Shown here piece by piece: positions 9,200 through 16,770 of a stretch of 34,476 nt of DNA (position 1 is its first letter; the number at the start of each line of letters is the position of its first letter). A program made the translations under genes and the position numbers. The notes under the pieces were generated by a model, which saw only the letters and a list, made by a program, of their open reading frames with translations, was not told where the DNA came from and did no database searches. The stretch lies in contig CAZKFL010000021.1 of the NCBI GenBank assembly GCA_964552055.1, positions 1 to 34,476 of the forward strand, given 5' to 3'. Origin of the DNA: VGMD01 sp964552055 (GTDB taxonomy: Bacteria > Chlamydiota > Chlamydiia > Chlamydiales > 2-12-FULL-49-11).

Positions 9200-10840
9200 T
9201 CACCTTCCCAGCACACCTGGCAATTTTCGAATCTCAGCAAAAGCCCCTGCAACTGCAGAGCCAACCTTTCGGGTAACTTTTATAAAACTGCCCCCTTTTT
9301 CTTTTGTTACAGCATATGCAGTTAAGCTCGCAGCAAGAGCAGACGAACCAGTAATGGGCATAGCATGAATCGCAGAAATAGCAACATCTAACGTTCTAAG
9401 TAAAAGATGATGTCCAGATATTGTACTCATTGGTGAAAGGTTTCTTGTTGAAATTTGAGCTAATATTGTTGCTGGGGAATCAGAACTAGAAGTATCAATA
9501 AAAGGCGGTGCAAGCGATCCACTTCTATAGGCTTCAGCAAATTTCTCAGCATATTTTATCGTATGCTCTCTTGTAGAAAATCTGTCATTAGCAACTAAAA
9601 GGTTACTATTTTCAACCAGGATTAGAATAAGCCGATTTACATGATTGATTGTACATTCGCTGTTTTGTCTTAAAAGAATCGAAACTGCTTCTAAGATTTG
9701 ACCTTTTGCCTCTTCAGTAAGTTCAGGCAATTTCATGATATCTTCGCTGATGGTCAAAAGACTCTTTACCGGTCCCGAGTTCCCTGAAATACTCCCCAAT
9801 TCGTTCGGGGTCAACCTTTTTTTAATTAATTCTAATTTTTTCTCTTTTGCTTCAAGAATTTTAGGATCAATTTGAGCAAATTCAGATGGAAGTTTGCTTT
9901 TCAGTATTTCTAGTTTGGCAATAATTCGATCATAAGCTAATAGCTCAGGAGCTTTTGCATAGGCAACTCCAAGAGCATCCAATTTCCCAACATACTGCTC
10001 TATCTGAGTCGATCTTAAGACATTCAATTCTGTAAGCTTATCCGCAACACCGTCAGCTGACTGAATCTTTAAACTCTTCTCATGGAAGTGATTGGAATTA
10101 TATAGGGCATACTGTTTTCCATCAAATAGCGACTTCATAGTTGTGCTAGCAACAACTCCCCAGAAATGTCCAAACGCTTTTACCACCTTTTTAACAATAC
10201 CAGAAAATCCTTCGTATGCACTCGGAGCATAGTGGAGTTTTGCTCTTCTTCCCGCTTGAACAAAATTTCTTCCTGACTGGACCGATAGAACCGTCGCCTG
10301 AGTTTTGGTTAGATGCTCTTCAATTTCACTTTCTGTAACTGTGATTTTCAAACTTTTCTCAAATTCCTTAAATTTCTTTAGACTCTCGGGAATAAGAGTT
10401 TCTAGCGCCTCCTGCTCTCCCTTATTAAACAATTTACCTGCAATTGTTCCTCCACCCAAAAAAACAATAGCCGTTGCAACTGCAGAAATTGCTTTAGCAC
10501 CAATACTACCGACATGCATCGCATGTGCAGCGACTTTAGCGCCAAGAGACAACTTTATTGCAACAATACCAAGCACAGCGCCTAATGCGCCGTGAGAAGC
10601 TATCACAGCACCTAGAACAATTGCTAAAACAACAATCCCAACAAGTACACCTAAAGCAATCCCTAATTTCATCTTCCAGTTAGATGTCAGCACTTTCTGT
10701 TTTTGAATATCTCCAAAATCTGTATTTAACTCCCGACTAACATGATCAGGTGTTGGCGCAAGTGCTGCACGTGGAGTATCACTTGTTCCGCTAGGTGCTC
10801 CGGGTACTCCGGGTACTGGTTGAATTGGCGACGAACACAT
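9200..10840 (-). CDS. Inc-like membrane effector candidate
   Basis: A 546-residue protein. A Pro/Ala/Ser/Thr-rich N-terminus (1-45) is followed by closely packed hydrophobic segments at ~58-82, ~84-100 and ~113-136 (LGVLVGIVVLAIVLGAVIA, GAVLGIVAIKL, AISAVATAIVFLGGGTIAG). A long charged helical region (~140-470) comes next, and a weakly hydrophobic Ala-rich stretch lies near ~485-510. A clustered hydrophobic lobe with soluble flanks is the hallmark of chlamydial inclusion-membrane proteins, which are secreted by the type III system. There is no cleavable signal peptide. The gene lies 21 bases downstream of an LcrH/SycD-type chaperone gene in the same orientation, with GAGG 7 bases before its ATG. 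This supports a chaperone/cargo pair. The specific role is unknown. Confidence 0.7.
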   Translation of the reverse strand: MCSSPIQPVPGVPGAPSGTSDTPRAALAPTPDHVSRELNTDFGDIQKQKVLTSNWKMKLGIALGVLVGIVVLAIVLGAVIASHGALGAVLGIVAIKLSLGAKVAAHAMHVGSIGAKAISAVATAIVFLGGGTIAGKLFNKGEQEALETLIPESLKKFKEFEKSLKITVTESEIEEHLTKTQATVLSVQSGRNFVQAGRRAKLHYAPSAYEGFSGIVKKVVKAFGHFWGVVASTTMKSLFDGKQYALYNSNHFHEKSLKIQSADGVADKLTELNVLRSTQIEQYVGKLDALGVAYAKAPELLAYDRIIAKLEILKSKLPSEFAQIDPKILEAKEKKLELIKKRLTPNELGSISGNSGPVKSLLTISEDIMKLPELTEEAKGQILEAVSILLRQNSECTINHVNRLILILVENSNLLVANDRFSTREHTIKYAEKFAEAYRSGSLAPPFIDTSSSDSPATILAQISTRNLSPMSTISGHHLLLRTLDVAISAIHAMPITGSSALAASLTAYAVTKEKGGSFIKVTRKVGSAVAGAFAEIRKLPGVLGR

Positions 10841-10861
10841 ATATACCTCACTATTGAAATG

Positions 10862-11500
10862 TTATATTCTAGCAGCTTTTGCATCGATTTTCTTGATGTC
10901 ATCCCACTGGCTTGCTTCAGTGAGCACTTCTCTTGCTGTAGCGCAATAATTCAAAGCTTCTTGTGTAAATCCAAGCTTGATAAGACAATCGAGCGCTGAA
11001 AGGTGATTTTCTACCTCAAGAGCATTACACATGGAAGCATAGATAAACGGACCAAGAGCCGCTTTTTCATTACCGAGATTCCAATAGCAAGATCCGCACA
11101 TTCTCCAAAAAGCTGATATCTCTGGATTTAAATAACTTAAGAATGTAGCAATCGCACGCGCTTCTTCATATTTCCGTTCAGAAAAAAGTTGATGGGCAAT
11201 TTGATATACTTCTAACACTTCATCTGTTGTGATCTTAGCAGCCTTTTGCAGAGACTCTTTTAATTGATCATAACTCACCCTCCCCTCTTTGGCCTTCCTC
11301 ATGAGATTTTTCACCTTATCGGTAATACCCTTCAAACTACCATAAGTCGAAAGATGTTGGAGCGTCTTTTGCACATCTTCACTCTCTTTTGCCACAATCT
11401 CTTTTAACTGTTTCTCATTCCCTAAAAATTCCTTAAATTCTTGATTTACATCAAGGTCTCGCATTATATCAAGAATTTCACTAAACCCGTCTTTTTTCAT
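10862..11500 (-). CDS. LcrH/SycD-type type III secretion chaperone (TPR)
   Basis: A 212-residue protein. The C-terminal half has three tandem TPR units (~97-129 YQIAHQLFSERKYEEARAIA, ~130-163 FWRMCGSCYWNLGNEKAALG, ~164-197 HLSALDCLIKLGFTQEALNY). These match the class II chaperones LcrH/SycD/IpgC, which hold translocators and hydrophobic effectors in the cytosol until secretion. The N-terminal ~90 residues are a charged helical extension, longer than in classical ~160-residue members. A good ribosome site (GAGAGGTAGG) lies 6 bases before ATG. The gene is first in a two-gene unit with the Inc-like protein, its likely client. I am confident of the family; the client is inferred from adjacency. 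Confidence 0.8.
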   Translation of the reverse strand: MKKDGFSEILDIMRDLDVNQEFKEFLGNEKQLKEIVAKESEDVQKTLQHLSTYGSLKGITDKVKNLMRKAKEGRVSYDQLKESLQKAAKITTDEVLEVYQIAHQLFSERKYEEARAIATFLSYLNPEISAFWRMCGSCYWNLGNEKAALGPFIYASMCNALEVENHLSALDCLIKLGFTQEALNYCATAREVLTEASQWDDIKKIDAKAARI

Positions 11501-11639
11501 TTTTTACCTACCTCTCAGCATAAGGATGAGCACACTTAAGAAAATTAAGGAAATAAAAACTTTCATTTATGGAAAATAATTTTAATTTGAGGGTACAATA
11601 TATTGCATTTAATTAGCCTACAAACTCTTATCAAGTCTT

Positions 11640-11765
11640 ATGGAACCTGTACATGAAAAAGGAATAGATCCAACAAGAGTTCCCACAAGCATGTCCCCAA
11701 GCCCAGCGAAAGATATTTCTGCTATAGGTCGAACAATTTCGAACCTGAATTTTGGGTTTATTTAA
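11640..11765 (+). CDS. Possible 41-residue ORF in the 11501-11807 gap
   Basis: ATG at 11640 opens 41 codons (MEPVHEKGIDPTRVPTSMSP...). The Ser/Pro/Thr-rich start resembles the N-termini of the nearby effector candidates (compare MEPFSRNS at 13346). No convincing ribosome site is present. It may be the leftover N-terminus of a lost effector gene or chance. Nothing else is visible in this 307-base stretch. Confidence 0.25.
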   Translation: MEPVHEKGIDPTRVPTSMSPSPAKDISAIGRTISNLNFGFI

Positions 11766-11807
11766 TTCTCTATCATGTAGATAAGGATAAATTTTAATCT
11801 TTTTTTG

Positions 11808-12005
11808 TCAGGGAAGCTTCTTCCCGACAAAATCTAATAAGTTAGAATCGTCAGGAGGGATCCCATTGGCAGTTAGAAATGCATCTAAATCCTCTCCAAA
11901 CCAATCCCATTTCGCTTCCTTATCAGCACTTGAAACTTCTAAAGGTTGCCTAGTTCCAATCTCACTAGAAGTCTCCCCAGCACCTGCCCCCCCCTCCACA
12001 AGCAT
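11808..12005 (-). pseudogene. Out-of-frame C-terminal part of the 11965-12999 gene
   Basis: This minus-strand frame encodes EGGAGAGETSSEIGTRQPLE followed by ~45 residues ending LLDFVGKKLP. It is joined to the gene at 11965-12999 through a G8 tract (11987-11994). Removing one G (or adding two) would make a continuous protein of about 396 residues with a Gly/Ala linker like those in other proteins of this window. As written, the upstream gene shifts frame at the tract and ends 29 bases on. It is either phase-variable or a sequencing error. Confidence 0.6.
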
Positions 12006-12999
12006 TAGTCAGAGTTTTAGAAGAGCTGCTACCACCACCGCTGCTACTACCACCACCCTGATCTTCAGATGCTCTCTCAACAACTGCAATAGAGCTCTTT
12101 TCTGAGTGAATATCGCCGAAATTTTTATGGGTGTAAATGTTAGTTGTAATTGACGAATATTTAAACTTCTCTATGTCAACCGGATGACCAACAGGAAACC
12201 TATTTGTTACCAAGCGACCTAATTGCCAGTCATTCAATAAAAATGGGGTTAGTTTTAATTCCAAGCAAAGCTTATCCATATGAGCTTTAACAACCTCTAC
12301 AATCGTACGCTCGTCTTTATTTGAATAAGCACGTCTTATATTTGATTCATCTTTTGGATCACAACAGGCCAATATAACCGCTCGCGCTAAAACTTCTTTT
12401 CGCTCAGGTGTCCAACAAGCATCCTCAAATTCAGGAACTTTTTCACTTTCACATAAATCTATTTTTGCATAGTGAGGAAAGTCTATAAATTCTTTTTCAG
12501 GAAATTTAACCCCAAATTTAGCCCACTTCGCAAGCAAATGTTTTAACACCCTTTTATCAAGAGAAAATATCGGTCTTTCATCCTGAATACAAAGTTCTCT
12601 TATCTTGTCATTAAAAAGCTGATCTGGGGGAACTTCTTCATGCTTACTCTTTACAACTCTATATCCGTGCTCATCCAAATAGACTGCCTTAAGAGCTGCT
12701 GCAGTTATTTGCCTTTCATAATCTTTCCAGTCGGGCTTACTACCGTCCTTTTTCTTACGTATTTTGTTTTCACTTTTGACTAAAGGAGGGGACTCTTGAA
12801 GCGGTCTTTTTTTCAATGGACTAAGCACTCTACCAGAGAAGCCTAAACCCACTAACTGACCCCGAGCTCCTGTAGAAATTACATCCAAGGCGACATCAGT
12901 CGCTTGAGCTTCTTTAGTAGATGCTTTAACTTTAGCGTCACCTTCAAATAAATTAGTTTTTATCCCTAAAGCGCCCGAGCTTCCAATTGAACTAAGCAT
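11965..12999 (-). CDS. Orphan effector candidate, frame-switched at a G8 tract
   Basis: 344 residues as read, from an ATG with a good ribosome site (GGAGG, 4 bases upstream). The N-terminus is Ser/Gly/Ala/Thr-rich (SSIGSSGALGIKT) without a signal peptide. A basic stretch follows (~63-90: LKKRP, KSENKIRKKKDG). The middle is a charged, presumably helical domain. The end is a Gly/Ser linker (GGGSSSGGGSSSS) that runs into CGGGGRCWGDF only because the frame shifts in the G8 tract; the intended continuation is the 11808-12005 segment. No family is recognised. The composition and linker match the other orphan proteins in the window, so a secreted host-directed role is possible but unproven. Confidence 0.65.
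   Translation of the reverse strand: MLSSIGSSGALGIKTNLFEGDAKVKASTKEAQATDVALDVISTGARGQLVGLGFSGRVLSPLKKRPLQESPPLVKSENKIRKKKDGSKPDWKDYERQITAAALKAVYLDEHGYRVVKSKHEEVPPDQLFNDKIRELCIQDERPIFSLDKRVLKHLLAKWAKFGVKFPEKEFIDFPHYAKIDLCESEKVPEFEDACWTPERKEVLARAVILACCDPKDESNIRRAYSNKDERTIVEVVKAHMDKLCLELKLTPFLLNDWQLGRLVTNRFPVGHPVDIEKFKYSSITTNIYTHKNFGDIHSEKSSIAVVERASEDQGGGSSSGGGSSSSKTLTNACGGGGRCWGDF
11987..11994 (-). repeat. Homopolymer G8 tract inside a coding region
   Basis: Eight consecutive C on the plus strand read as G8 in the gene. Length change by slipped-strand mispairing would switch between a 344- and a ~396-residue product. Chlamydial pmp genes are known to carry variable poly-G tracts. Confidence 0.6.
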
Positions 13000-13345
13000 C
13001 CTGCCTCCATTATATTCGTCGTGTCTTTTTTTAATTATAAATTTACTGCTTTTTTAATTTCGCTCTCGCTCTTCTCTTATTATTGATCAATCTAAAAAAA
13101 GGATATATATCCTATGAAATAAATAATAAAAAGCGCAAGCACAAAATTTGCAATCCAGAAATGATCATACTGCAGAGTTTAAACCACACAAAAAATGCAT
13201 TCGATTCAACAGAAAGACTAACCGATTTTGCGCGCCCTGCTTGGCGCTCTCTAAAAGTTAAACAATTTATTTAACTAGAATTTATAAAGCGACTGAAGTT
13301 ATACTTAATGGCATAATTAAAATTTATTAATAAGAGATTTGTTAT
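13000..13345. other. Intergenic region between divergent orphan genes
   Basis: This region separates the divergent genes at 12999 and 13346. It holds two perfect palindromes eight bases apart, ATTGATCAAT (13082-13091) and AGGATATATATCCT (13100-13113), which could be protein-binding sites. A 63-codon frame with a TTG start (13083-13274) has no ribosome site, is not considered a gene, and overlaps the palindromes. No RNA gene is seen. Confidence 0.4.
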
Positions 13346-14971
13346 ATGGAACCCTTTTCGCGAAATTCAATTCAAACAACACCATCTTTAGTTATTCAAA
13401 GAGAAAGTCCAGCTGAGCGCACAGAAATGCCTGGAGCTTTAATTGGAAGAGGCGATACCACAGTGCGTGTAGATGCTTTTTTTACAGAACTCGTGGAACA
13501 ACCTATTTTTGTACAAGCACCTTCGCAAATATCATTCCCCCTTCCTTGGTACAAGAGGTTAGGTAGCTCGATTACAAACGGAGCTTCAAACTTTGCTTCA
13601 TCTTTGAGTAAAGGACTAAGCGATCCAGATCTTCGTGCAGCCGCAATCAAAACCGCAAAAATTGCCACTCAAACAGCTTTGTGGAATCATCAAATTCAAA
13701 AAATAAAGAAAAATGAAGATCCAATTGAAGGGATTTTTGATTTTATTGCTTTTCTATTGAACGAGCATTCTGAAAGTCTTACAGATTTATTCCCTTCCAT
13801 TCAAGACAAGACTCTTGAATGGGTTAATGTCAACAAAATGGATCTTTTAGTGATCTGTAGAGAGATAGCCTACCTAAGCGAAGCTGCAATAAACAAAGAT
13901 CTTGCAAATCATCCTGTAATAAAGCTACTTGCATTGCAAATCTCTTTACGTAGTACTGCAAAGCAATTTCCGGGTGAAAGGCTTCTTCAGTTCTTAGACA
14001 AAATCTCTCCAAAAACTGCTATGAATAGACTTATTTGGCAAGGAGTTGCTAGATATGTAGACGAGAGCCGCATCACCTATACCGCAACAAATGCAGCTTT
14101 AAAACTCATCGGCGAACTTCCTAAACGGGTTGCCTACTTTAGCTCCAAGGAATATGTTAATCTCTTTGAAGTATGCCAAACTGCAAAAATCAATCTTACT
14201 GAAATAGATGGAAAAACAAGAAGTGCATTAGCAGAATTAAATGCTCTTACAGATAGTATCGGGTCTTTCCTAAGAGCCTGTAGAGAATTTGTTTCGGAAA
14301 CAAAAAAATATAAAAGTTTTACTGCTTTAAAAATTATAGAAAGTGGGGCAAGCAAATTTAGACTCTGCATGGATCTTGGACTTGTTTTTAAAAACGCACA
14401 CAATCTATCGATTAAACTAGAAAATGGAGACGGTAATGCTTCATCTAAATTAAAAACACTTCTTTTTTCCTCTATTTATTACCCAGTTGCGAAAGAAACA
14501 ACAAGCCGTTACATCGGACCTTTTTTTATTTCACTTATTTGCATGGTAGCAAGCAAAGTATTTTCGGAAAACATACCCTTGCAATGTTTAAATGACCCAA
14601 TAAAATGCCCTTTTATCATAACAACTGATAATGACCCCAGAGTGACAAGCCTTTCATCCACAACTCTTGTTACTAGATTCATCGTTTCACCATTAAGATC
14701 CGGAAATAGCACATTCGTAGACTCATTACCCGAGCCGAATGTAATAGATTCTGTTATGAATAGAAATATATCTCTTCTAATCACAGTTGCCCTTACCATT
14801 ACCGCACTTCCATTAGTTACCGATGGATTAAAAGCAGCAAATAGCGAAAACCCTTTATCAATCCAAACAGCTGCACAATTAGCAAGACGGCAACATCAAC
14901 AAAGAGTGNNNNNNNNNNTAAACAGTATATCAAGCAGCCTTGTCAAAGAAGGTGAATCTAATTTCGAATAA
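13346..14971 (+). CDS. Orphan membrane-associated protein, interrupted by an assembly gap
   Basis: About 541 residues, with an uncertain length because ten N lie near the 3' end. There is no signal peptide. The N-terminus (MEPFSRNSIQTTPS) is polar and Ser/Thr/Pro-rich, as in type III cargo. The long middle part is helical. Two hydrophobic segments near the C-terminus (GPFFISLICMVASKVF and ISLLITVALTITALPLV) flank a ~60-residue loop containing C-x(7)-C (CLNDPIKC). A Gln/His-rich stretch precedes the gap, and SISSSLVKEG... follows in the same frame. No family is recognised. The two membrane segments suggest insertion in a bacterial or host-derived membrane. Confidence 0.7.
   Translation: MEPFSRNSIQTTPSLVIQRESPAERTEMPGALIGRGDTTVRVDAFFTELVEQPIFVQAPSQISFPLPWYKRLGSSITNGASNFASSLSKGLSDPDLRAAAIKTAKIATQTALWNHQIQKIKKNEDPIEGIFDFIAFLLNEHSESLTDLFPSIQDKTLEWVNVNKMDLLVICREIAYLSEAAINKDLANHPVIKLLALQISLRSTAKQFPGERLLQFLDKISPKTAMNRLIWQGVARYVDESRITYTATNAALKLIGELPKRVAYFSSKEYVNLFEVCQTAKINLTEIDGKTRSALAELNALTDSIGSFLRACREFVSETKKYKSFTALKIIESGASKFRLCMDLGLVFKNAHNLSIKLENGDGNASSKLKTLLFSSIYYPVAKETTSRYIGPFFISLICMVASKVFSENIPLQCLNDPIKCPFIITTDNDPRVTSLSSTTLVTRFIVSPLRSGNSTFVDSLPEPNVIDSVMNRNISLLITVALTITALPLVTDGLKAANSENPLSIQTAAQLARRQHQQRVXXXXNSISSSLVKEGESNFE
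14909..14918. other. Assembly gap (10 N)
   Basis: A run of exactly ten N, the usual placeholder for a scaffold gap of unknown size, falls inside the coding region after QQRV. The real number of residues here, possibly a repeat, is unknown. Confidence 0.95.
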
Positions 14972-15296
14972 AGAAAATTAGCGGTGCAATAAAAGTTAGG
15001 CTATAAAATTAAATAATCAAAAATTCACTATTTTTGTATCACGCGTAGCATATGTAGTTTTTAAGAAGTTAAAACCGGTTACGGTTACGACTATCGAGAC
15101 CGCATTCTAGGATGCGGGAATCCAAAAGGATGGCTGCTCTCGCGCCTGCTACCAAAAACACGATTATTATTTGACCAACTGCGTGAAACAGCAGCCATTC
15201 CCGTAACCGCCTGCGTAACCGTAACCGGTTTTAATTTTAAAAAATCTTAAACAGAGAAGCTTGTAGCCTAACTTCTATTGCACTGCCAGAAAATTA
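14972..15296. mobile_element. MITE-like element with nested inverted repeats and a 9-bp target duplication
   Basis: Nested inverted repeats are seen. The outer arms are GTGCAATAAAAGTTAGGCTA (14984-15003) and its complement with one mismatch (15264-15283). A perfect 21-base inner pair lies at 15069-15089 and 15214-15234 (core AACCGGTTACGGTTACG). A third pair is ATGGCTGCT (15130-15138) and AGCAGCCAT (15190-15198). A small hairpin CGCAT/ATGCG lies at 15101-15116. The direct repeat AGAAAATTA flanks the element (14972-14980 and 15288-15296), as expected of a 9-bp target-site duplication. No transposase is encoded. The insertion begins immediately after the stop codon at 14971. Confidence 0.65.
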
Positions 15297-15333
15297 AATA
15301 GATCATATATATTTAAAATTTGTTAGATTACTT

Positions 15334-15509
15334 TTCTAGCCCGCATTTCTCACAAACACTCGGGAAAGTCGGTCAAGATGTTACCTCAGATTTTTGAAAA
15401 TTATTGCGAGAATATTATCTCTATCGATAAAGCGAGCAATAATTTACAAAAAGATGAGGTGACAGATTGTGCCGAATTTTCTAGTTTTTGTGAGAAATGC
15501 GGGCTAGAA
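15334..15509. repeat. Long imperfect palindrome (176 bp), MITE-like
   Basis: Perfect 23-base arms (15334-15356 and 15487-15509; core CTAGCCCGCATTTCTCACA) continue inward as an imperfect hairpin almost to the centre (for example AAATTATTGC against GCAATAATTT, TACCTCA against TGAGGTG). No target duplication is obvious. It ends 20 bases before the start of the beta-helix gene. RNA across it would form a long hairpin in the 5' leader. A 51-codon frame (15378-15533) runs through the right half and overlaps the next ATG, but probably reflects chance. Confidence 0.6.
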
Positions 15510-15529
15510 CAACCAAGAGAGGAATCTAT

Positions 15530-16714
15530 ATGAAGCATATATTTGAGTTACTTTTACCCCTTCAGAATCAAGTGAGAGCAACAATAAACTTCGATTTTCT
15601 AAGAGCTACTCGAGCTAAATCAATTTTAACAACTTCCCTGTTAAGTTGTAATCTCGCACTTGGCCTCTCTTATGGTTACGCCGAAGAAAAGGCTCCTTTA
15701 GGCGACACTCCTTTTACTGTTCCAACGTCATTTTCGCAAGCGGGAGCGCCTACTTTTACTATACCGACCACAAAAGTAGTTGTCTTAACCGCAGCTGAAC
15801 TCAATGCAGCGATTGCACATAATACAATTGCTGAATTAATCAACCGCTCGATAGAAAGCAATACACTCATTAAATTTCCTTCAGGCACATACAATATTCC
15901 TGAAGTGATATTTCTGACTGGCGTGACAAATGTAGTTTTAGAGGGCGCGGTAGACAAAAATGGCAAGCCAGCAACCACGTTAAATTTCACTCATTCCCTT
16001 ACAGATCTTTATGGTAATAACACAGAAATTTATGGCTCTTTTGGAGCTTGGCATGGCGGTGGCGGTTTTATTAACGTAGGAACAAAACATCCTATGTATG
16101 CAGGGGGCGTGAATAAGTCTTCAGCAAACGTAGGCATCAAAAACTTCAACATTACCTTCAATAGAACGGTCTATCACATAAGTAAAGAAGATGGGTATAA
16201 CGCCTTATACTTTAGCAAGGCAAGCAATAGCTACGCGCAAAATATCACCGTGACTAATTACGATAGCGCAATTATTTTATCTGGATGTACTCATACGACA
16301 GTTAAAAATGCGACTCTAAATGCCATACGCAACGGTCATTTTGGCGCCGTAATCAACGCAGGTAGTTCCAATCTAATCGAAAACCTAACAACTTTAAGCC
16401 CAACAAGTCATCCCCTCTCCCTACAAAAAACCACCTACAATGTATTTAAAAACTGCACAACAGCAAAAGGAGCTGGAGATGGAGTCAGTTACAGGGGTGG
16501 CTGCAGTAACAACCTTTTCTGGAACATCAATTCCGCAAACACACTTTTAGGCGCAAGCAACGGTCAGAATAAAAACCTTGCAACCACATACGGAAAAAAC
16601 GAGTATTATTGGAATTGCAAAAGCCAAGGAGTTCCCTTTTCCGCCTCCAAAGTCCCCTCATTCCTAAATGGCTACGTACGCGCTTATAACGGACCACAAT
16701 CATCACCATTCTAA
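15530..16714 (+). CDS. Exported right-handed beta-helix (pectate-lyase-like fold) protein
   Basis: 394 residues from the ATG at 15530, chosen because GAGAGGA lies 5-6 bases upstream and the alternative start at 15497 falls inside the palindrome. The N-terminus is a long signal-peptide-like region whose hydrophobic core SILTTSLLSCNLALGLSYGYA ends near residue 50. The mature part shows regular beta-helix rungs with N-x-x-I-x-N repeats (NVVLEGAVD, VGIKNFNITFNRT, SYAQNITVTNYDSAIILSGCTHTTVKNATL, SNLIENLT, YNVFKNCTTAKG). Proteins of this fold act on polysaccharides as lyases or hydrolases, or bind them. No catalytic triad can be assigned by eye. It fits the glycan-active theme of the window. It converges on the photolyase operon. 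Confidence 0.75.
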   Translation: MKHIFELLLPLQNQVRATINFDFLRATRAKSILTTSLLSCNLALGLSYGYAEEKAPLGDTPFTVPTSFSQAGAPTFTIPTTKVVVLTAAELNAAIAHNTIAELINRSIESNTLIKFPSGTYNIPEVIFLTGVTNVVLEGAVDKNGKPATTLNFTHSLTDLYGNNTEIYGSFGAWHGGGGFINVGTKHPMYAGGVNKSSANVGIKNFNITFNRTVYHISKEDGYNALYFSKASNSYAQNITVTNYDSAIILSGCTHTTVKNATLNAIRNGHFGAVINAGSSNLIENLTTLSPTSHPLSLQKTTYNVFKNCTTAKGAGDGVSYRGGCSNNLFWNINSANTLLGASNGQNKNLATTYGKNEYYWNCKSQGVPFSASKVPSFLNGYVRAYNGPQSSPF

Positions 16715-16770
16715 TTCATGACAACCGACAAGTATTTTCGCTTACAGACGTGCAGTCTCCAGTGAAATGC

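Noticed and set aside
13083..13274. A 63-codon frame with a TTG start.
   Set aside because: No ribosome site, no recognisable protein features, and it overlaps intergenic palindromes.
15069..15234. GGTTAC repeats resembling telomere or CRISPR repeats.
   Set aside because: Only two tandem units per arm, arranged as one inverted repeat without spacers of regular length. Explained by the MITE.
15497..15529. An upstream start for the beta-helix protein.
   Set aside because: It lies inside the palindrome arm and lacks a ribosome site; ATG 15530 has GAGAGGA.
15378..15533. A 51-codon frame within the palindrome that ends overlapping the beta-helix ATG.
   Set aside because: No ribosome site, and its sequence is dictated by the palindrome. 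Noted only because of the stop/start overlap.
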